Assembly (NCBI GenBank): GCA_017449935.1
Contig: JAFSYP010000089.1
Coordinates: 1 to 58,289 of the forward strand
DNA: 58,289 nucleotides
DNA from: Clostridia bacterium
Lineage (GTDB): Bacteria; Bacillota; Clostridia; Oscillospirales; Acutalibacteraceae
Direction of reading: 5' to 3'
In this document: piece after piece, positions 1 through 8,931 of the stretch
How positions within the stretch are numbered: the stretch's first letter is position 1
Layout: each line of letters begins with the position of its first letter
Translations under genes and position numbers: made by a program
Notes under the pieces: generated by a model
The model's database searches: none
What the model was told of the DNA's origin: nothing
Seen by the model: only the letters and a program-made list of their open reading frames with translations

Positions 1-108
1 GATGCACGCCTTGCTCGAATCTTATTCCGTCATGCTGCACAAAAATCTCTTGACTTGCGTCAGCAAGCCTTCGATCTTTTTGTACAACCTGACGAAAAAT
101 CTTGCTTC

Positions 109-140
109 GCAATCCGCACACCGGAATTGTGCGGTATTGC
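109..140. other. Inverted repeat (hairpin) near the window edge
   Basis: GCAATCCGCACA and TGTGCGGTATTGC pair over about 12 bases with one bulged base around a 7-base loop. It lies beyond the terminator of the minus-strand gene. Read on the minus strand, a TTTTT run follows about 9 bases later, so it may be a second weak terminator. No gene is recognised in bases 1-158. Confidence 0.4.
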
Positions 141-158
141 CTTAAATCAAAAATATCG

Positions 159-190
159 CGGGGCCGCCGAGCATCATTTCGGCAGCCCCG
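159..190 (-). terminator. Rho-independent terminator of the dacA/esterase operon
   Basis: CGGGGCCGCCGA pairs with TTCGGCAGCCCCG over 11 of 12 positions around an 8-base loop. On the minus strand the hairpin is followed by ATATTTTTG, and on the plus strand the flank is also T-rich, so it could work in both directions. It sits 20 bases past the stop of the esterase gene. Confidence 0.8.
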
Positions 191-210
191 TATTCTTATT
201 GTCTTTTTAT

Positions 211-2436
211 TTATCGCACAAACAAAGCCACGATCTGCATGGCAAGAGCGGAAAGCCATTCCCATGGTGTCCGCGCGCGGTCAAAGCGCGGGATGAACCG
301 CCGCGCGGCGCCTTCCGTTCCGTCCGGTGTGAAGCGGAAATCGTCCAGCTCGACTTTGCCGTCCTTCTCGCCGGAGAAGCACAGCCGCATCTGCCGCACG
401 CTGCCGAGTTTGGCACGGGAATACGTCACGCCGCAGACGTTGCCGGCACGGAAGATCTGCGAGAGATCCAACGTCACGGTATGCCATTCGCCGTCCGCGG
501 GGATCACGGCGGACGCGCCGTGCGTTCCGTCGACCAGCGGCGCGTACCACTGTGTCGCGGACGTATACAGGCGCACCTGCCGCAGCTTGACGCTGTGCGC
601 ACCGGTGTTGCGTACGCGGAAGGCGAGCTTGCCGTAGTACCGCCAATCGGGACGCGCGTCACGGAACTGCCTGTCTTTACTGCCGTCGCGGCAGACGGCC
701 GTCGGATACACGCTGAACGAGCGGGCGTCCGGCTGCACGCACAGATACCTGTCGGCCTCGCCGCCGCCATAGGACAGCGACGCATGATCGACCGACCAGG
801 CGTCATAATAGCCGGTCGTCGTTTCGCCGGCCAGACGCCAGAGCTTTTCACTGTCGCAGTCCGTCCATTCCTTTCCCTGCCAGGAGAACTGCATGACCGA
901 AGGATCGGTCACGAACGGCGATACGGGCAGCGCGGCGCCGTTTTCGTCCGAAGCATACAGATTCGCGCGGGCGTTCACCTCGCCGAACGCATACGCCGCC
1001 GCAACAGGCTGCGGCACCTGCTCGGCGGAAACAAACAGCGTATCGCGGTCGACGATCCGCGCGTCCGCCTGCACAAAGACCCCGTCCCTGCCGCAGACGG
1101 AGAAGCCGCGCAGCTTCCCCTGCTTGCATATAAGTCCGCTGCCTGTGTCGCGCAGCGTCACGGTGACGCCGCCGTTTTCCGGCACGGCGGACTGCACCGT
1201 CGCCGCCGTATACGTATCCCGCAGGCCGTAGACCAGCCCCTCGGCCGCATACGCCATGCGCGCGCCGACGATGTCTTTTTCGGTCGGGTGGATCACGCCG
1301 GATTCCTGCCGGTAGGTCAGCGGCACGTCATAGATCGGCGTCACGGCGCGCGACTGCGGGTGCGAACGCTGCATGTCGGCAAAGCCCGCGTTCATGCTCT
1401 GGAGACGATCGCCGCCGTAAGAGTACGCCGCGATCTGCGAGTTCACGACCGGCAGACGCGCGTCGTCGGAATAGCCGAACAGCTCCGACCAGGAACGCTG
1501 CAGCAGATCGAACGCGCGCGCGTACGCCTGCGGCGAAGTGTCCCGGAATATCTCCGTTTCTCCCTGATACCAGATCAGTCCCCGCGGCGAGAACACGCGC
1601 AGGGCGCTGATCTTTTTGTTGTAATTCGTCGTCATATCGAGATAGACGTCGTGACCGCTCTCCTGCCAGTCCTCCGCGGCGGTATAGCGGCCGTCTTGCT
1701 GCAGATCCTTCAGCACTTCGGGATCGGATTCGATCGCGCTGCGCGAGAGCCACGTATAGATCGACGAGCCGCCGAGCGACGCGGACAGCACGCCCACGGG
1801 CATATCGAGCGTCTTTTGCAGCTGCTGCGCAAACAGCACCGATACGGCGCTCACGCCGAACACGGACGGATCGTCGCCGCGCACCCAGACGCTGCCGGGC
1901 ACGTCGCGCTGCGGATCGTCCGGGAAGCGCTCCGTGTCGCCGCCGAACTCCACCAGCGGCGGTTCCTGCAGGAAGCGCAGGGCAGAGCTGCACGTCTGTC
2001 CCCCGGCCTGCATTTGTATCCCTGTCTCCGTCGCGCCGAGATGCATCTGCATATTGGACTGTCCGCTCGACAGCCACAGCTCGCCGAAAACGACGCCGCG
2101 AAGGCGGGCAAACTCCGCGCCCTCCAGCGCCAGAACGGCCGTATACTCCGCATAGCCGCCTGCCGGCGCGGGAATGCCGACGGAAAAGCGTCCGCTTTTA
2201 TTGACCGCGCCCTCGCCCTTGGCGACCGCGTTCCCCGCACTGTCCAAAAGCGTGCAGGTCACATGGATGCCGCCCGTCGCGACGCCGGCAAACACGGCCG
2301 TTTTTTTCTGCTGAAACAGCATATTGTCGCCGTAGATACTGTACAGACGAGCCGGTACGCCGTCCGCGGCAAAGCCGGCCGTCATGCAGCCGAAGCACAG
2401 CAGCGCCGCCGTAAGCGCCGCCAAAATCCGTTTCAT
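211..2436 (-). CDS. Secreted sialate O-acetylesterase-like SGNH hydrolase
   Basis: A 741-residue exported esterase, probably removing acetyl groups from sugars such as acetylated sialic acid or plant/mucin glycans. An N-terminal signal peptide (MKRILAALTAALL, processed near AGFAAD) precedes the family block WLSSGQSNMQM carrying the nucleophile Ser. GVLSASLGGSSIYTWLS, GLIWYQGETE and the His block SGVIHPTEKDIVGARMA follow, all typical of this family. The C-terminal third (about 480-741) looks like a beta-rich carbohydrate-binding region. The ATG at 2436 is chosen over one 33 bases upstream because AAGGGGGG lies about 10 bases before it and it clears the dacA stop. It is 16 bases downstream of dacA, so the two are probably co-transcribed. 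The true substrate is inferred. Confidence 0.85.
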   Translation of the reverse strand: MKRILAALTAALLCFGCMTAGFAADGVPARLYSIYGDNMLFQQKKTAVFAGVATGGIHVTCTLLDSAGNAVAKGEGAVNKSGRFSVGIPAPAGGYAEYTAVLALEGAEFARLRGVVFGELWLSSGQSNMQMHLGATETGIQMQAGGQTCSSALRFLQEPPLVEFGGDTERFPDDPQRDVPGSVWVRGDDPSVFGVSAVSVLFAQQLQKTLDMPVGVLSASLGGSSIYTWLSRSAIESDPEVLKDLQQDGRYTAAEDWQESGHDVYLDMTTNYNKKISALRVFSPRGLIWYQGETEIFRDTSPQAYARAFDLLQRSWSELFGYSDDARLPVVNSQIAAYSYGGDRLQSMNAGFADMQRSHPQSRAVTPIYDVPLTYRQESGVIHPTEKDIVGARMAYAAEGLVYGLRDTYTAATVQSAVPENGGVTVTLRDTGSGLICKQGKLRGFSVCGRDGVFVQADARIVDRDTLFVSAEQVPQPVAAAYAFGEVNARANLYASDENGAALPVSPFVTDPSVMQFSWQGKEWTDCDSEKLWRLAGETTTGYYDAWSVDHASLSYGGGEADRYLCVQPDARSFSVYPTAVCRDGSKDRQFRDARPDWRYYGKLAFRVRNTGAHSVKLRQVRLYTSATQWYAPLVDGTHGASAVIPADGEWHTVTLDLSQIFRAGNVCGVTYSRAKLGSVRQMRLCFSGEKDGKVELDDFRFTPDGTEGAARRFIPRFDRARTPWEWLSALAMQIVALFVR

Positions 2437-2452
2437 TCCGTTTGCGCCCCCC

Positions 2453-3841
2453 TTATTTCCTGAAATCATTCATCCGCACGACCTTGGATCGGCTGTTGCG
2501 GCGTTTGCGTTTTTTCTGCGCCTTGCGGCCAGCGCGGATCACAAGGGCAAAGTATGTGCCGATCACAAGCACCAAAGCGCCCAGCAGAAGCTGCACGACC
2601 GTGTTGGAGAGGATCGTCTTGAGAATGGAGCCGAACCACAAAAACAGGTTGCGATCCACGTCCGCGGAGGCGATCAGATCGGTGCGTGCGATCTCCTGGC
2701 CGGCGTAAAGCACGACAGCCTCGGCGATCTTTTCACCCTTGCGGATCGGCGCGTCCACCTCTTCGGGCATCGAGCCCTCCGCGACCTGCACGAGCACGCT
2801 CTTCTCCCCCACGCCGGCGGGCACGTACGCGAACAGATCCTCCGCCGGAAGCAGCGCCAGATGATCCGTCTTGGAGGAAAGATGCACCGGCACCTCTGCC
2901 GTCACGTCCGTTTTCCGCAGCACGGAATCATAGCGGATATTCTCAAATACCCATTCCAGCAGCAGCTTCGAGTCGGTGAAGGCGCCGTTCTCCTCATACC
3001 CGTCGTTGTCGATGTCGTCATGCGGCGCGTTCATGATGACGACCATGTAGGAATACCCGCCGCTCTGCGCCAGCGCGGCGACGCACTTGCCCGCCTGCGA
3101 CGTGGAGCCGGTTTTGCCGCCGGTCACGTATTTGCAGTAGTACTCCGCGTACCCCTCGTTGAGCAGATAATTCGTGTTGCGGATGATGCGGGATTCCTCA
3201 TGCATATTGGAGGGCGGCAGCTCGTACGACACGGTGGAGATGATCTCGGTGAACAGCTCGCTCTGTTCGCAGGTGAGCGCGTACTTCATAATCTTCGCGA
3301 TATCCGCCGCGCAGGTATACTGTCCCTCGGCGTCCAGACCGTGCGGCGTCATGAAGTGCGTGTCCTTGCAGCCGAGCCGCTCGACGAAGACGTTCATCTT
3401 TTCCACAAAGCCGTCGATGTTTCCGCCGCTGACGTAATACGCGAGCGTCGACGCCGCGTCGTTGCCGCTGGGAATGAGCATACAGCGCAGCAGATCCGCC
3501 ACGCTGATCTCCTCGCCCGCCATCAGTCCGGCGGTGGAGCTGTCGGTGTTGTACAGAGAATCGATCACTGCCTGCGGCACCGTCACCATCGCGTCAAAAT
3601 CGGTGCAGTTTTCCAGCGTCAGGATCGCCGTCACCAACTTCGTCAGCGACGCGGGCGGCGTATGCTCATAGGTGTTTTTGTCGAAAATGATCGCGCCGTC
3701 CTCCAGGCTCTGGAGCAGGATGATGCCGGAGCGCGGCTCCAATTCTTCCAAGATCGAATTATATGCGGCGTTCGCCGTGGAAAACGGCAGGCTCGCACAG
3801 ACCAAAATCAAACAAATAATAAAAAATCTCCATTTTTTCAT
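2453..3841 (-). CDS. dacA: D-alanyl-D-alanine carboxypeptidase (PBP5/6-type, peptidase S11)
   Basis: A 462-residue penicillin-binding protein that trims the terminal D-Ala from peptidoglycan stem peptides outside the membrane. A signal peptide (residues 1-26, ending STANA) is followed by the three active-site motifs in order: S65-L-T-K68, S125-G-N127 and K243-T-G245. A linker domain comes next, then a C-terminal membrane helix (about 418-440) with a strongly basic tail, so it is anchored rather than held by an amphipathic helix. The ATG at 3841 is preferred because upstream codons do not encode a signal sequence. It heads the two-gene minus-strand unit with the esterase. Function is secure at family level; the exact paralogue type is not. 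Confidence 0.93.
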   Translation of the reverse strand: MKKWRFFIICLILVCASLPFSTANAAYNSILEELEPRSGIILLQSLEDGAIIFDKNTYEHTPPASLTKLVTAILTLENCTDFDAMVTVPQAVIDSLYNTDSSTAGLMAGEEISVADLLRCMLIPSGNDAASTLAYYVSGGNIDGFVEKMNVFVERLGCKDTHFMTPHGLDAEGQYTCAADIAKIMKYALTCEQSELFTEIISTVSYELPPSNMHEESRIIRNTNYLLNEGYAEYYCKYVTGGKTGSTSQAGKCVAALAQSGGYSYMVVIMNAPHDDIDNDGYEENGAFTDSKLLLEWVFENIRYDSVLRKTDVTAEVPVHLSSKTDHLALLPAEDLFAYVPAGVGEKSVLVQVAEGSMPEEVDAPIRKGEKIAEAVVLYAGQEIARTDLIASADVDRNLFLWFGSILKTILSNTVVQLLLGALVLVIGTYFALVIRAGRKAQKKRKRRNSRSKVVRMNDFRK

Positions 3842-3902
3842 AGACAACGCACCACCAAATGTAGTATGATAAGAGCAGATCGCATAGCGGAAGGTGAGGA
3901 AT

Positions 3903-4598
3903 ATGGTATACGTAACGGGAGACACGCACGGCGATTACAAGCGTTTTCTGGACCCGCGCCTGCGCGCGCTGAAAAAGGGCGACACGCTGATCGTCTGCGG
4001 CGACTTCGGTTTCATATGGGACGGAAGTCCGGAAGAGGAGCGCATTCTGCGCCGCCTCGGGAAAAGACGGTACAACGTCTGCTTCCTCGACGGCACGCAT
4101 GAAAACTTCGACCTGCTGAACGCCTATCCCGTCGAGATGTGGAACGGCGGAAAGGTCCATGCCATTTCCGGCCATCTCTACCATCTCATGCGCGGGCAGG
4201 TCTTTACGCTCGAGGGCAGGCGCTACTTCACCATGGGCGGCGGCGAAAGTCCGGACATGGACATCCGCATCGAGTACAACACCTGGTCCAAGGCGGAGAT
4301 CCCCACGAAAAAAGAGCTGCTGGACGCGGCGCGGGTGGTCGACAGGACCGGCGGCGTCATCGACATCATTCTCACGCACGAACCGCCGCTGCGCATCAAG
4401 GGCTTTTTGCAGCTCAAGGAAAACAAGGAAGCCGTGCGCGTGACCGGCCTGAACACCTTCTTTGACGAACTGGCGTCCTTCTGCAAATTCAAGCGCTGGT
4501 TCTTCGGCTCGCTGCACGAGGACAAATTCATCTCCACCACGCACATCGCCGTTTTCCACAATATCGTCAATGCCGAGACCGGCGAACTGCTGCAGTAA
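3903..4598 (+). CDS. Calcineurin-like metallophosphoesterase
   Basis: A 231-residue soluble phosphoesterase of the calcineurin superfamily with metal-binding blocks GDTHGD (residues 6-11), GDFGF, GTHEN (the GNHE block with Thr for Asn), THEP and a terminal GSLHED in place of GHxH. These fit a two-metal phosphohydrolase, but the substitutions make the substrate unclear. The ATG at 3903 follows AAGGTGAGG directly; the GTG nine bases earlier lies inside that ribosome-binding site. It is divergent from dacA. No partner gene points to a pathway. Confidence 0.8.
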   Translation: MVYVTGDTHGDYKRFLDPRLRALKKGDTLIVCGDFGFIWDGSPEEERILRRLGKRRYNVCFLDGTHENFDLLNAYPVEMWNGGKVHAISGHLYHLMRGQVFTLEGRRYFTMGGGESPDMDIRIEYNTWSKAEIPTKKELLDAARVVDRTGGVIDIILTHEPPLRIKGFLQLKENKEAVRVTGLNTFFDELASFCKFKRWFFGSLHEDKFISTTHIAVFHNIVNAETGELLQ

Positions 4599-4674
4599 CA
4601 GATATAGTATAACATGAACTTCGGCCGTTGAAAAGTTTTATTTTGCTTTTTTACGGCTTTTTTTGAGGATTTTT

Positions 4675-5862
4675 ATGCATTCATACCGCGCTACCGTCCG
4701 CGCCTGCTTCGTCGGCTATGCCGTGCAGGCCGTCATCAACAACTTCCTGCCCCTGCTGTTCACCACGTTCATGGCCGATTACGGTCTGTCTTTGACGCGT
4801 ATCTCGCTGCTCGTCACCTTCAATTTCGGCGTGCAGCTGTTGGTGGACGTGCTGGCGGGACTGTTCGCCGACCGCATCGGCTACCGCCGGTGCATGATCG
4901 CGGCGCATGTTTTCTGCGCGGCGGGCCTTGCTGGGCTGACGTTTTTGCCGAACCTGCTGCCCGTCCCCTTCTGGGGCATCCTGCTGTCCGTTACGGTCTA
5001 CGCCGTCGGCGGCGGACTTTTAGAGGTGCTTGTCAGTCCCATCGTGGAGCACTGTCCCGGCGACGACAAGGCTGGCGCAATGAGCCTGCTGCACTCCTTC
5101 TACTGCTGGGGCACGGTCGCGGTCGTGCTGCTGTCAACGCTGTTCTTCTCGGCGTTCGGCACGAAAAACTGGCGTATCCTCGCGCTGCTCTGGGCGCTGC
5201 TGCCGGCGGCCAACGCGGTCGTATTCACGCGCGTACCGATCCCCGCTTCGCCGAACGAAGCCAAGGGCGGCAGACTCGGCGCGCTGTTCCGCTGCCGGCT
5301 GTTCCCGGCTGTGCTTCTGCTGATGTTCTGCGCCGGCGCGTCGGAACAGGCGGTCAGCCAGTGGGCGTCCGCCTTCACGGAGTCCGCGCTGCACGTATCC
5401 AAGACGACGGGCGACCTGCTGGGCACGATGATGTTCAGCATCCTGATGGGCGCTGCGCGTCTGTTCTACGGCCGAAAGAGCGCAAAAATACCGCTGCGGG
5501 CGTTCATGCTCGGCAGCGGTCTGCTGTGCGTGGGCAGCTATCTGCTGATCTCGCTCACCCGCTCCCCTGTTCCGGGGCTGATCGGGTGCGCGCTGTGCGG
5601 TCTGGCGGTCGGCATCTTCTGGCCGGGCACGACGAGCCTCGCGGCCGGCTCGATCCCCGGCGGCGGCACGGCGATGTTCGCGCTCATGGCGCTGTTCGGC
5701 GACGTCGGCTGCGCTTCCGGCCCGACGTTCGTCGGTACGCTCGCCGACCGGCTCGGCGGTCTGCGCAGCGGCGTCCTCGCGGCCGTCATGTTCCCCGCGC
5801 TGCTGCTTGTCGGCCTTTTGTGGTTCCGCAGGGCGGAAAAGAAAACGCGGACGGACGCATGA
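4675..5862 (+). CDS. MFS transporter
   Basis: A 395-residue major facilitator superfamily permease with about 12 hydrophobic segments. The loop between segments 2 and 3 carries the MFS signature (LFADRIGYRR), and a matching half-signature (TLADRLGGLRSG) recurs in the C-terminal half. The ATG at 4675 has TGAGGA five bases upstream, so the in-frame TTG at 4663 is less likely. It may be read from the same transcript as the phosphoesterase 76 bases upstream. The substrate cannot be predicted; sugars or small drugs are equally possible. Confidence 0.82.
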   Translation: MHSYRATVRACFVGYAVQAVINNFLPLLFTTFMADYGLSLTRISLLVTFNFGVQLLVDVLAGLFADRIGYRRCMIAAHVFCAAGLAGLTFLPNLLPVPFWGILLSVTVYAVGGGLLEVLVSPIVEHCPGDDKAGAMSLLHSFYCWGTVAVVLLSTLFFSAFGTKNWRILALLWALLPAANAVVFTRVPIPASPNEAKGGRLGALFRCRLFPAVLLLMFCAGASEQAVSQWASAFTESALHVSKTTGDLLGTMMFSILMGAARLFYGRKSAKIPLRAFMLGSGLLCVGSYLLISLTRSPVPGLIGCALCGLAVGIFWPGTTSLAAGSIPGGGTAMFALMALFGDVGCASGPTFVGTLADRLGGLRSGVLAAVMFPALLLVGLLWFRRAEKKTRTDA

Positions 5863-5892
5863 GCCGCTGCAAAAAACGAACGGAGCAGTTCT

Positions 5893-6258
5893 GATTGCCG
5901 TGTAGATAGCAGGTTCCCGAACCTCCTGCTTTAAAAGGTTCGTCGGTTCCTCGAACAGAGAGGAGGTAGGATCCAAAAAGGTATTCTTTACGTTTTCCTC
6001 GATACTCAGTCGTTCGTCCATTTGCAGCAGATACTGCGGCGTACCGCCCATGATCCCGTACGCCAGCGCTTTCTCCTCGGCGGAAAATCTTGGAAAGCAG
6101 CGACAGGTCTGTTCAAAGTCGAAGGGCGTCAGTTTGATCTGCGCCGTGCGGCGGCCGTAAAGGACGACGAACTCGAATCGACCGGAGAGACCGTTTTCTC
6201 TCATACTGAAAGACAGGCGCGCACAGCCGAAGCCGTGCGCACCTGAAAGCACAAGCAC
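5893..6258 (-). pseudogene. Fragment of an archaeal-type (DUF234/PF01637-like) AAA ATPase
   Basis: About 120 residues of minus-strand sequence match the middle of the bacterial/archaeal AAA ATPase family that carries a DUF234-like C-terminus. Diagnostic stretches are LYGRRTAQIKLTPFDF, FSAEEKALAYGIMGGTPQYL and LFEEPTNLLKQEVREPAIY. There is no Walker A before it, the upstream part loses the family pattern, and the homology stops at position 5893 where the frame runs on into sequence antisense to the MFS gene. It is therefore a relic truncated at both ends. Such ATPases are often found singly in islands, so it may mark an old transfer. Confidence 0.75.
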
Positions 6259-6450
6259 TTATTTCTTTTTCTTAGATTTCACGATCAGAAGGACGCCGCC
6301 GATCAGACATGCCAGCAGCAGGATCACTTCGGTCGCGGCCGTGATCGGGTGCTCGTACGGCAGGGCTGCCCACATGCCGTTTATGATCCCGCCCGCAAGC
6401 GCCATCGCGCCGATCACAAGAAGAATGATACCGATTATTCTTTTCACCAT
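6259..6450 (-). CDS. Small two-helix membrane protein
   Basis: A 63-residue protein with two membrane helices (about 5-24 and 38-58) joined by a short loop and ending in the basic tail KSKKKK. It begins 15 bases after the serA stop and is probably carried on the serC-serA transcript. No family is recognised and no catalytic motif is visible. A role tied to serine synthesis is possible from position only. Confidence 0.6.
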   Translation of the reverse strand: MVKRIIGIILLVIGAMALAGGIINGMWAALPYEHPITAATEVILLLACLIGGVLLIVKSKKKK

Positions 6451-6465
6451 CGCGTACGTTCTCCG

Positions 6466-7587
6466 TTATTCCGCTTTCAGCACGCGCACGCGCACAACGC
6501 CGTCGATGGAGGCGAGCGCCGCTTCGTCCGCGGCCTTGTCCGCGACGGTGTAGCCGTAGCCCTTTTTCGCGCCGGCGAACACGACGTCGCCCAGTGCGGC
6601 GGCGACCGCTTCGGCGGCGGCTTCGGTATGCAGCACGCAGGTGCGGACGGCGAAATTCGCGGAAAGCGGAGCGTTCGGGAAGTTGACGGAATTCTTGATC
6701 GCGCCCGTTTCGATGTACGCCGTCAGCTCCTCGGCGGCCATGATTGCGCAGTTATCCTCGCTCTCCGGCGTGGACGCGCCCAAATGCGGAATGGCGATCA
6801 CGCCCTCGGCGCCGAGCTGCGCGTCGGTCGGGAAATCGGTCGCATACGCCGCGACCTTGCCGTCCGCCAGCGCCGCCAGAATGTCGTCGGAATCGACCAG
6901 ATCGCCGCGCGCAAAGTTGAGAATGCGCACGCTGTCCTTCATGGACGCGATGGTAGTTTTGTTGATCATGCCCTTCGTCTGCGGCGTCGAAGGCGCATGG
7001 AGCGTGATGTAGTCGCATTCGGCGAAGACGGGTTCGAGCGTATCGACGACCGTCACCGCTTCGTTCACGCCCTTGACGGGGAAGGGATCGTAGCCGATCA
7101 CGCGCATACCGAGCAGCACAGCCGCGTCCGCGACCAGACGGCCGATCGCGCCCAGGCCCACGACGCCGAGCGTCTTGCCCTTGATCTCCGGGCCGACGAA
7201 AGCGCCCTTGCCTTTTTCTACGGCCTTACCGACCGCGTCGCCCTGTCCCTTGAGCGTCTTGCACCATTCGATGCCGGGCACGATCCTGCGCGACGAAAGC
7301 AGCATGGCGCACAGCACCAGCTCCTTCACGCCGTTGGCGTTCGCGCCGGGCGTATTGAACACGACGACGCCCTGTGCAGCGCACGCGTCCACGGGGATGT
7401 TGTTCGTGCCCGCGCCGCAGCGCGCAATGGCGATGGTTTTCGGATCGAGCGTCATATCGTGCATGGCGGCGGAGCGCACCATGACCGCGTCGGGCGAGGC
7501 GACGGCGTCACCCCAGACGTACTTGGACGCGTCCAGTTTTTCAAGACCGTACTTGGAGATCTTGTTCAGCGTAAGGATCTCAAACAT
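6466..7587 (-). CDS. serA: D-3-phosphoglycerate dehydrogenase
   Basis: A 373-residue NAD-dependent enzyme oxidising 3-phosphoglycerate to 3-phosphohydroxypyruvate, the first step of serine synthesis. The Rossmann motif GVVGLGAIGRLVA (around 145-157), the catalytic Arg in NFARGDLVD, the Glu in the following strand and the final His in IPHLGAST mark the 2-hydroxyacid dehydrogenase fold. The C-terminal ~70 residues resemble a short ACT-like domain, as in compact Clostridial SerA proteins. It starts 13 bases after serC, so the two form an operon read from the promoter at 8741-8770. Confidence 0.95.
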   Translation of the reverse strand: MFEILTLNKISKYGLEKLDASKYVWGDAVASPDAVMVRSAAMHDMTLDPKTIAIARCGAGTNNIPVDACAAQGVVVFNTPGANANGVKELVLCAMLLSSRRIVPGIEWCKTLKGQGDAVGKAVEKGKGAFVGPEIKGKTLGVVGLGAIGRLVADAAVLLGMRVIGYDPFPVKGVNEAVTVVDTLEPVFAECDYITLHAPSTPQTKGMINKTTIASMKDSVRILNFARGDLVDSDDILAALADGKVAAYATDFPTDAQLGAEGVIAIPHLGASTPESEDNCAIMAAEELTAYIETGAIKNSVNFPNAPLSANFAVRTCVLHTEAAAEAVAAALGDVVFAGAKKGYGYTVADKAADEAALASIDGVVRVRVLKAE

Positions 7588-7599
7588 AGCGTTTCTCCC

Positions 7600-8688
7600 T
7601 TATTTGTTGTTTTTCTCGAAGTCTTCCATGAACTGGACGAGCTTCTCCACGCCCTCGATCGGCATGGCGTTGTAGATCGACGCGCGCATACCGCCGGCGA
7701 TCCGATGGCCCTTGAGGTTGACGAATCCGGCCGCGGCAGCTTCCGCGATGAACTTCTTGTTGAGGTCTTCGTCCGCCGTCTTGAACACGACGTTCATCAT
7801 CGAACGGTCGCGCGGCAGAACGGGCGCGATAAACAGGTCGCTCTTGTCGAGATAATCGTACAGGATGCCGGCCTTCTTTTCGTTGCGCAGCTTCATCGCG
7901 GGAAGACCGCCGATGCTCTTGATCCACTCGAGCACGAGCTTGCAGATGTAGATCGTGTAGCAGGGCGGCGTGTTGTACATGGAATCCTTCTCCGCCATGA
8001 CGGCGTAGTTGAGCATGGTGGGCGTGACGTCGCGCGCGTTGCCGAGCAGATCCTCGCGCACGATGACGACCGTCAGGCCGGCGGGGGCGATGTTCTTCTG
8101 CGCGCCGCCGTAAATCAGACCGTACTGCGACACGTCCATCGGCTCCGACAGGAAGCAGGACGACACGTCCGCGAACAGCGGCACGTCGCCTGTCTTCGGC
8201 AGCGTCGCCTCTGTGAAGCGCGTGCCGTAGATCGTGTTGTTGTAGCAGATGTAGAAATAGTCTGCGTCGGGCGTATACATGGACGGATCGTGATCCGGGA
8301 TGTGGGTATACTTGTCTTCCTTGGACGAGGCGACAGCGTTCGCTTCGCCGTACTTTTTGGCCTCCTCCCACGCCTTGGTGGAGAACTGGCCGCTGAGGAT
8401 ATAGTCCGCCTTGCCGGAGCCGTTCATGAAGTTCAGCGGGATCGCCGCGAACTGCGTGGACGCGCCGCCCTGCAGGAACAGGATCTGGTAGTTGTCCGGA
8501 ACGCCCAGGACCTCGCGGAACAGATCGCGCGCGCCGAAGATGATCGGCTCGTAGACCTTGGAGCGGTGGGACATCTCCATGACGGACTGGCCGCTGCCCT
8601 GATAATCCAGCATCTCCTCCGCCGCACGGTTCAGAACGGACTCCGGCAGCATCGAGGGGCCTGCGGAAAAGTTGTACACTCTTGCCAT
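7600..8688 (-). CDS. serC: Phosphoserine aminotransferase
   Basis: A 362-residue PLP enzyme converting 3-phosphohydroxypyruvate and glutamate to phosphoserine. The N-terminus ARVYNFSAGPSMLPESVL is the class-V SerC signature. The PLP region follows with GGAQKNIAPAGLTVVIVR, where Lys in AQKN is the Schiff-base residue. The C-terminus GHRIAGGMRASIYNAMP is also typical. The start at 8688 follows GGAGG with an 8-base spacer; the in-frame ATG codons upstream lie in the promoter region. First gene of serC-serA. No separate phosphoserine phosphatase is present in the window. Confidence 0.95.
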   Translation of the reverse strand: MARVYNFSAGPSMLPESVLNRAAEEMLDYQGSGQSVMEMSHRSKVYEPIIFGARDLFREVLGVPDNYQILFLQGGASTQFAAIPLNFMNGSGKADYILSGQFSTKAWEEAKKYGEANAVASSKEDKYTHIPDHDPSMYTPDADYFYICYNNTIYGTRFTEATLPKTGDVPLFADVSSCFLSEPMDVSQYGLIYGGAQKNIAPAGLTVVIVREDLLGNARDVTPTMLNYAVMAEKDSMYNTPPCYTIYICKLVLEWIKSIGGLPAMKLRNEKKAGILYDYLDKSDLFIAPVLPRDRSMMNVVFKTADEDLNKKFIAEAAAAGFVNLKGHRIAGGMRASIYNAMPIEGVEKLVQFMEDFEKNNK

Positions 8689-8740
8689 TGTATTATCCTC
8701 CATTATAAAAAATTGCATTGGATTAAAAAACCGCACGCTC

Positions 8741-8770
8741 ATTATAGTCCCTTTCGCCGCAGGAAGTCAA
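8741..8770 (-). promoter_or_regulatory. Sigma-A-type promoter of serC-serA
   Basis: On the minus strand TTGACT (8765-8770), an 18-base spacer and a perfect TATAAT (8741-8746) lie about 55 bases upstream of serC. The divergent pgk promoter is about 80 bases away, so one short region serves both directions. Confidence 0.75.
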
Positions 8771-8850
8771 GCCTCTTTTGCCGAATTTGTGGATTTTACG
8801 GCGCTCCCGTGCGGGGTTTTTATGGAAATCTCCATTTCTTGCAAAAAGAC

Positions 8851-8879
8851 TTGCAAAGTCTATGAAAAGAGTATAGAAT
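8851..8879 (+). promoter_or_regulatory. Promoter of pgk-tpiA-gpmI
   Basis: TTGCAA (8851-8856), a 17-base spacer and TAGAAT (8874-8879) precede pgk by about 55 bases. The -35 box lies inside a short dyad, GACTT-GCA-AAGTC (8849-8861), which could be a weak operator. Confidence 0.6.
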
Positions 8880-8931
8880 ATATGACTGGCAATATATTGT
8901 ATAAGCGATATAAAGAAAGGAATGATCCACA

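Noticed and set aside
55-2463. 802-codon plus-strand frame opposite the esterase gene
   Set aside because: GC-rich shadow of the minus-strand gene: no ribosome-binding site, Arg/His-rich composition and no motif, while the opposite strand has a full family signature.
2384-4102. 572-codon plus-strand frame over dacA and the phosphoesterase
   Set aside because: It overlaps two well-supported genes and has the Arg/His-rich composition of an antisense frame.
6349-8865. 838-codon plus-strand frame over serA and serC
   Set aside because: Antisense to two unmistakable enzymes; no start signal and no domains.
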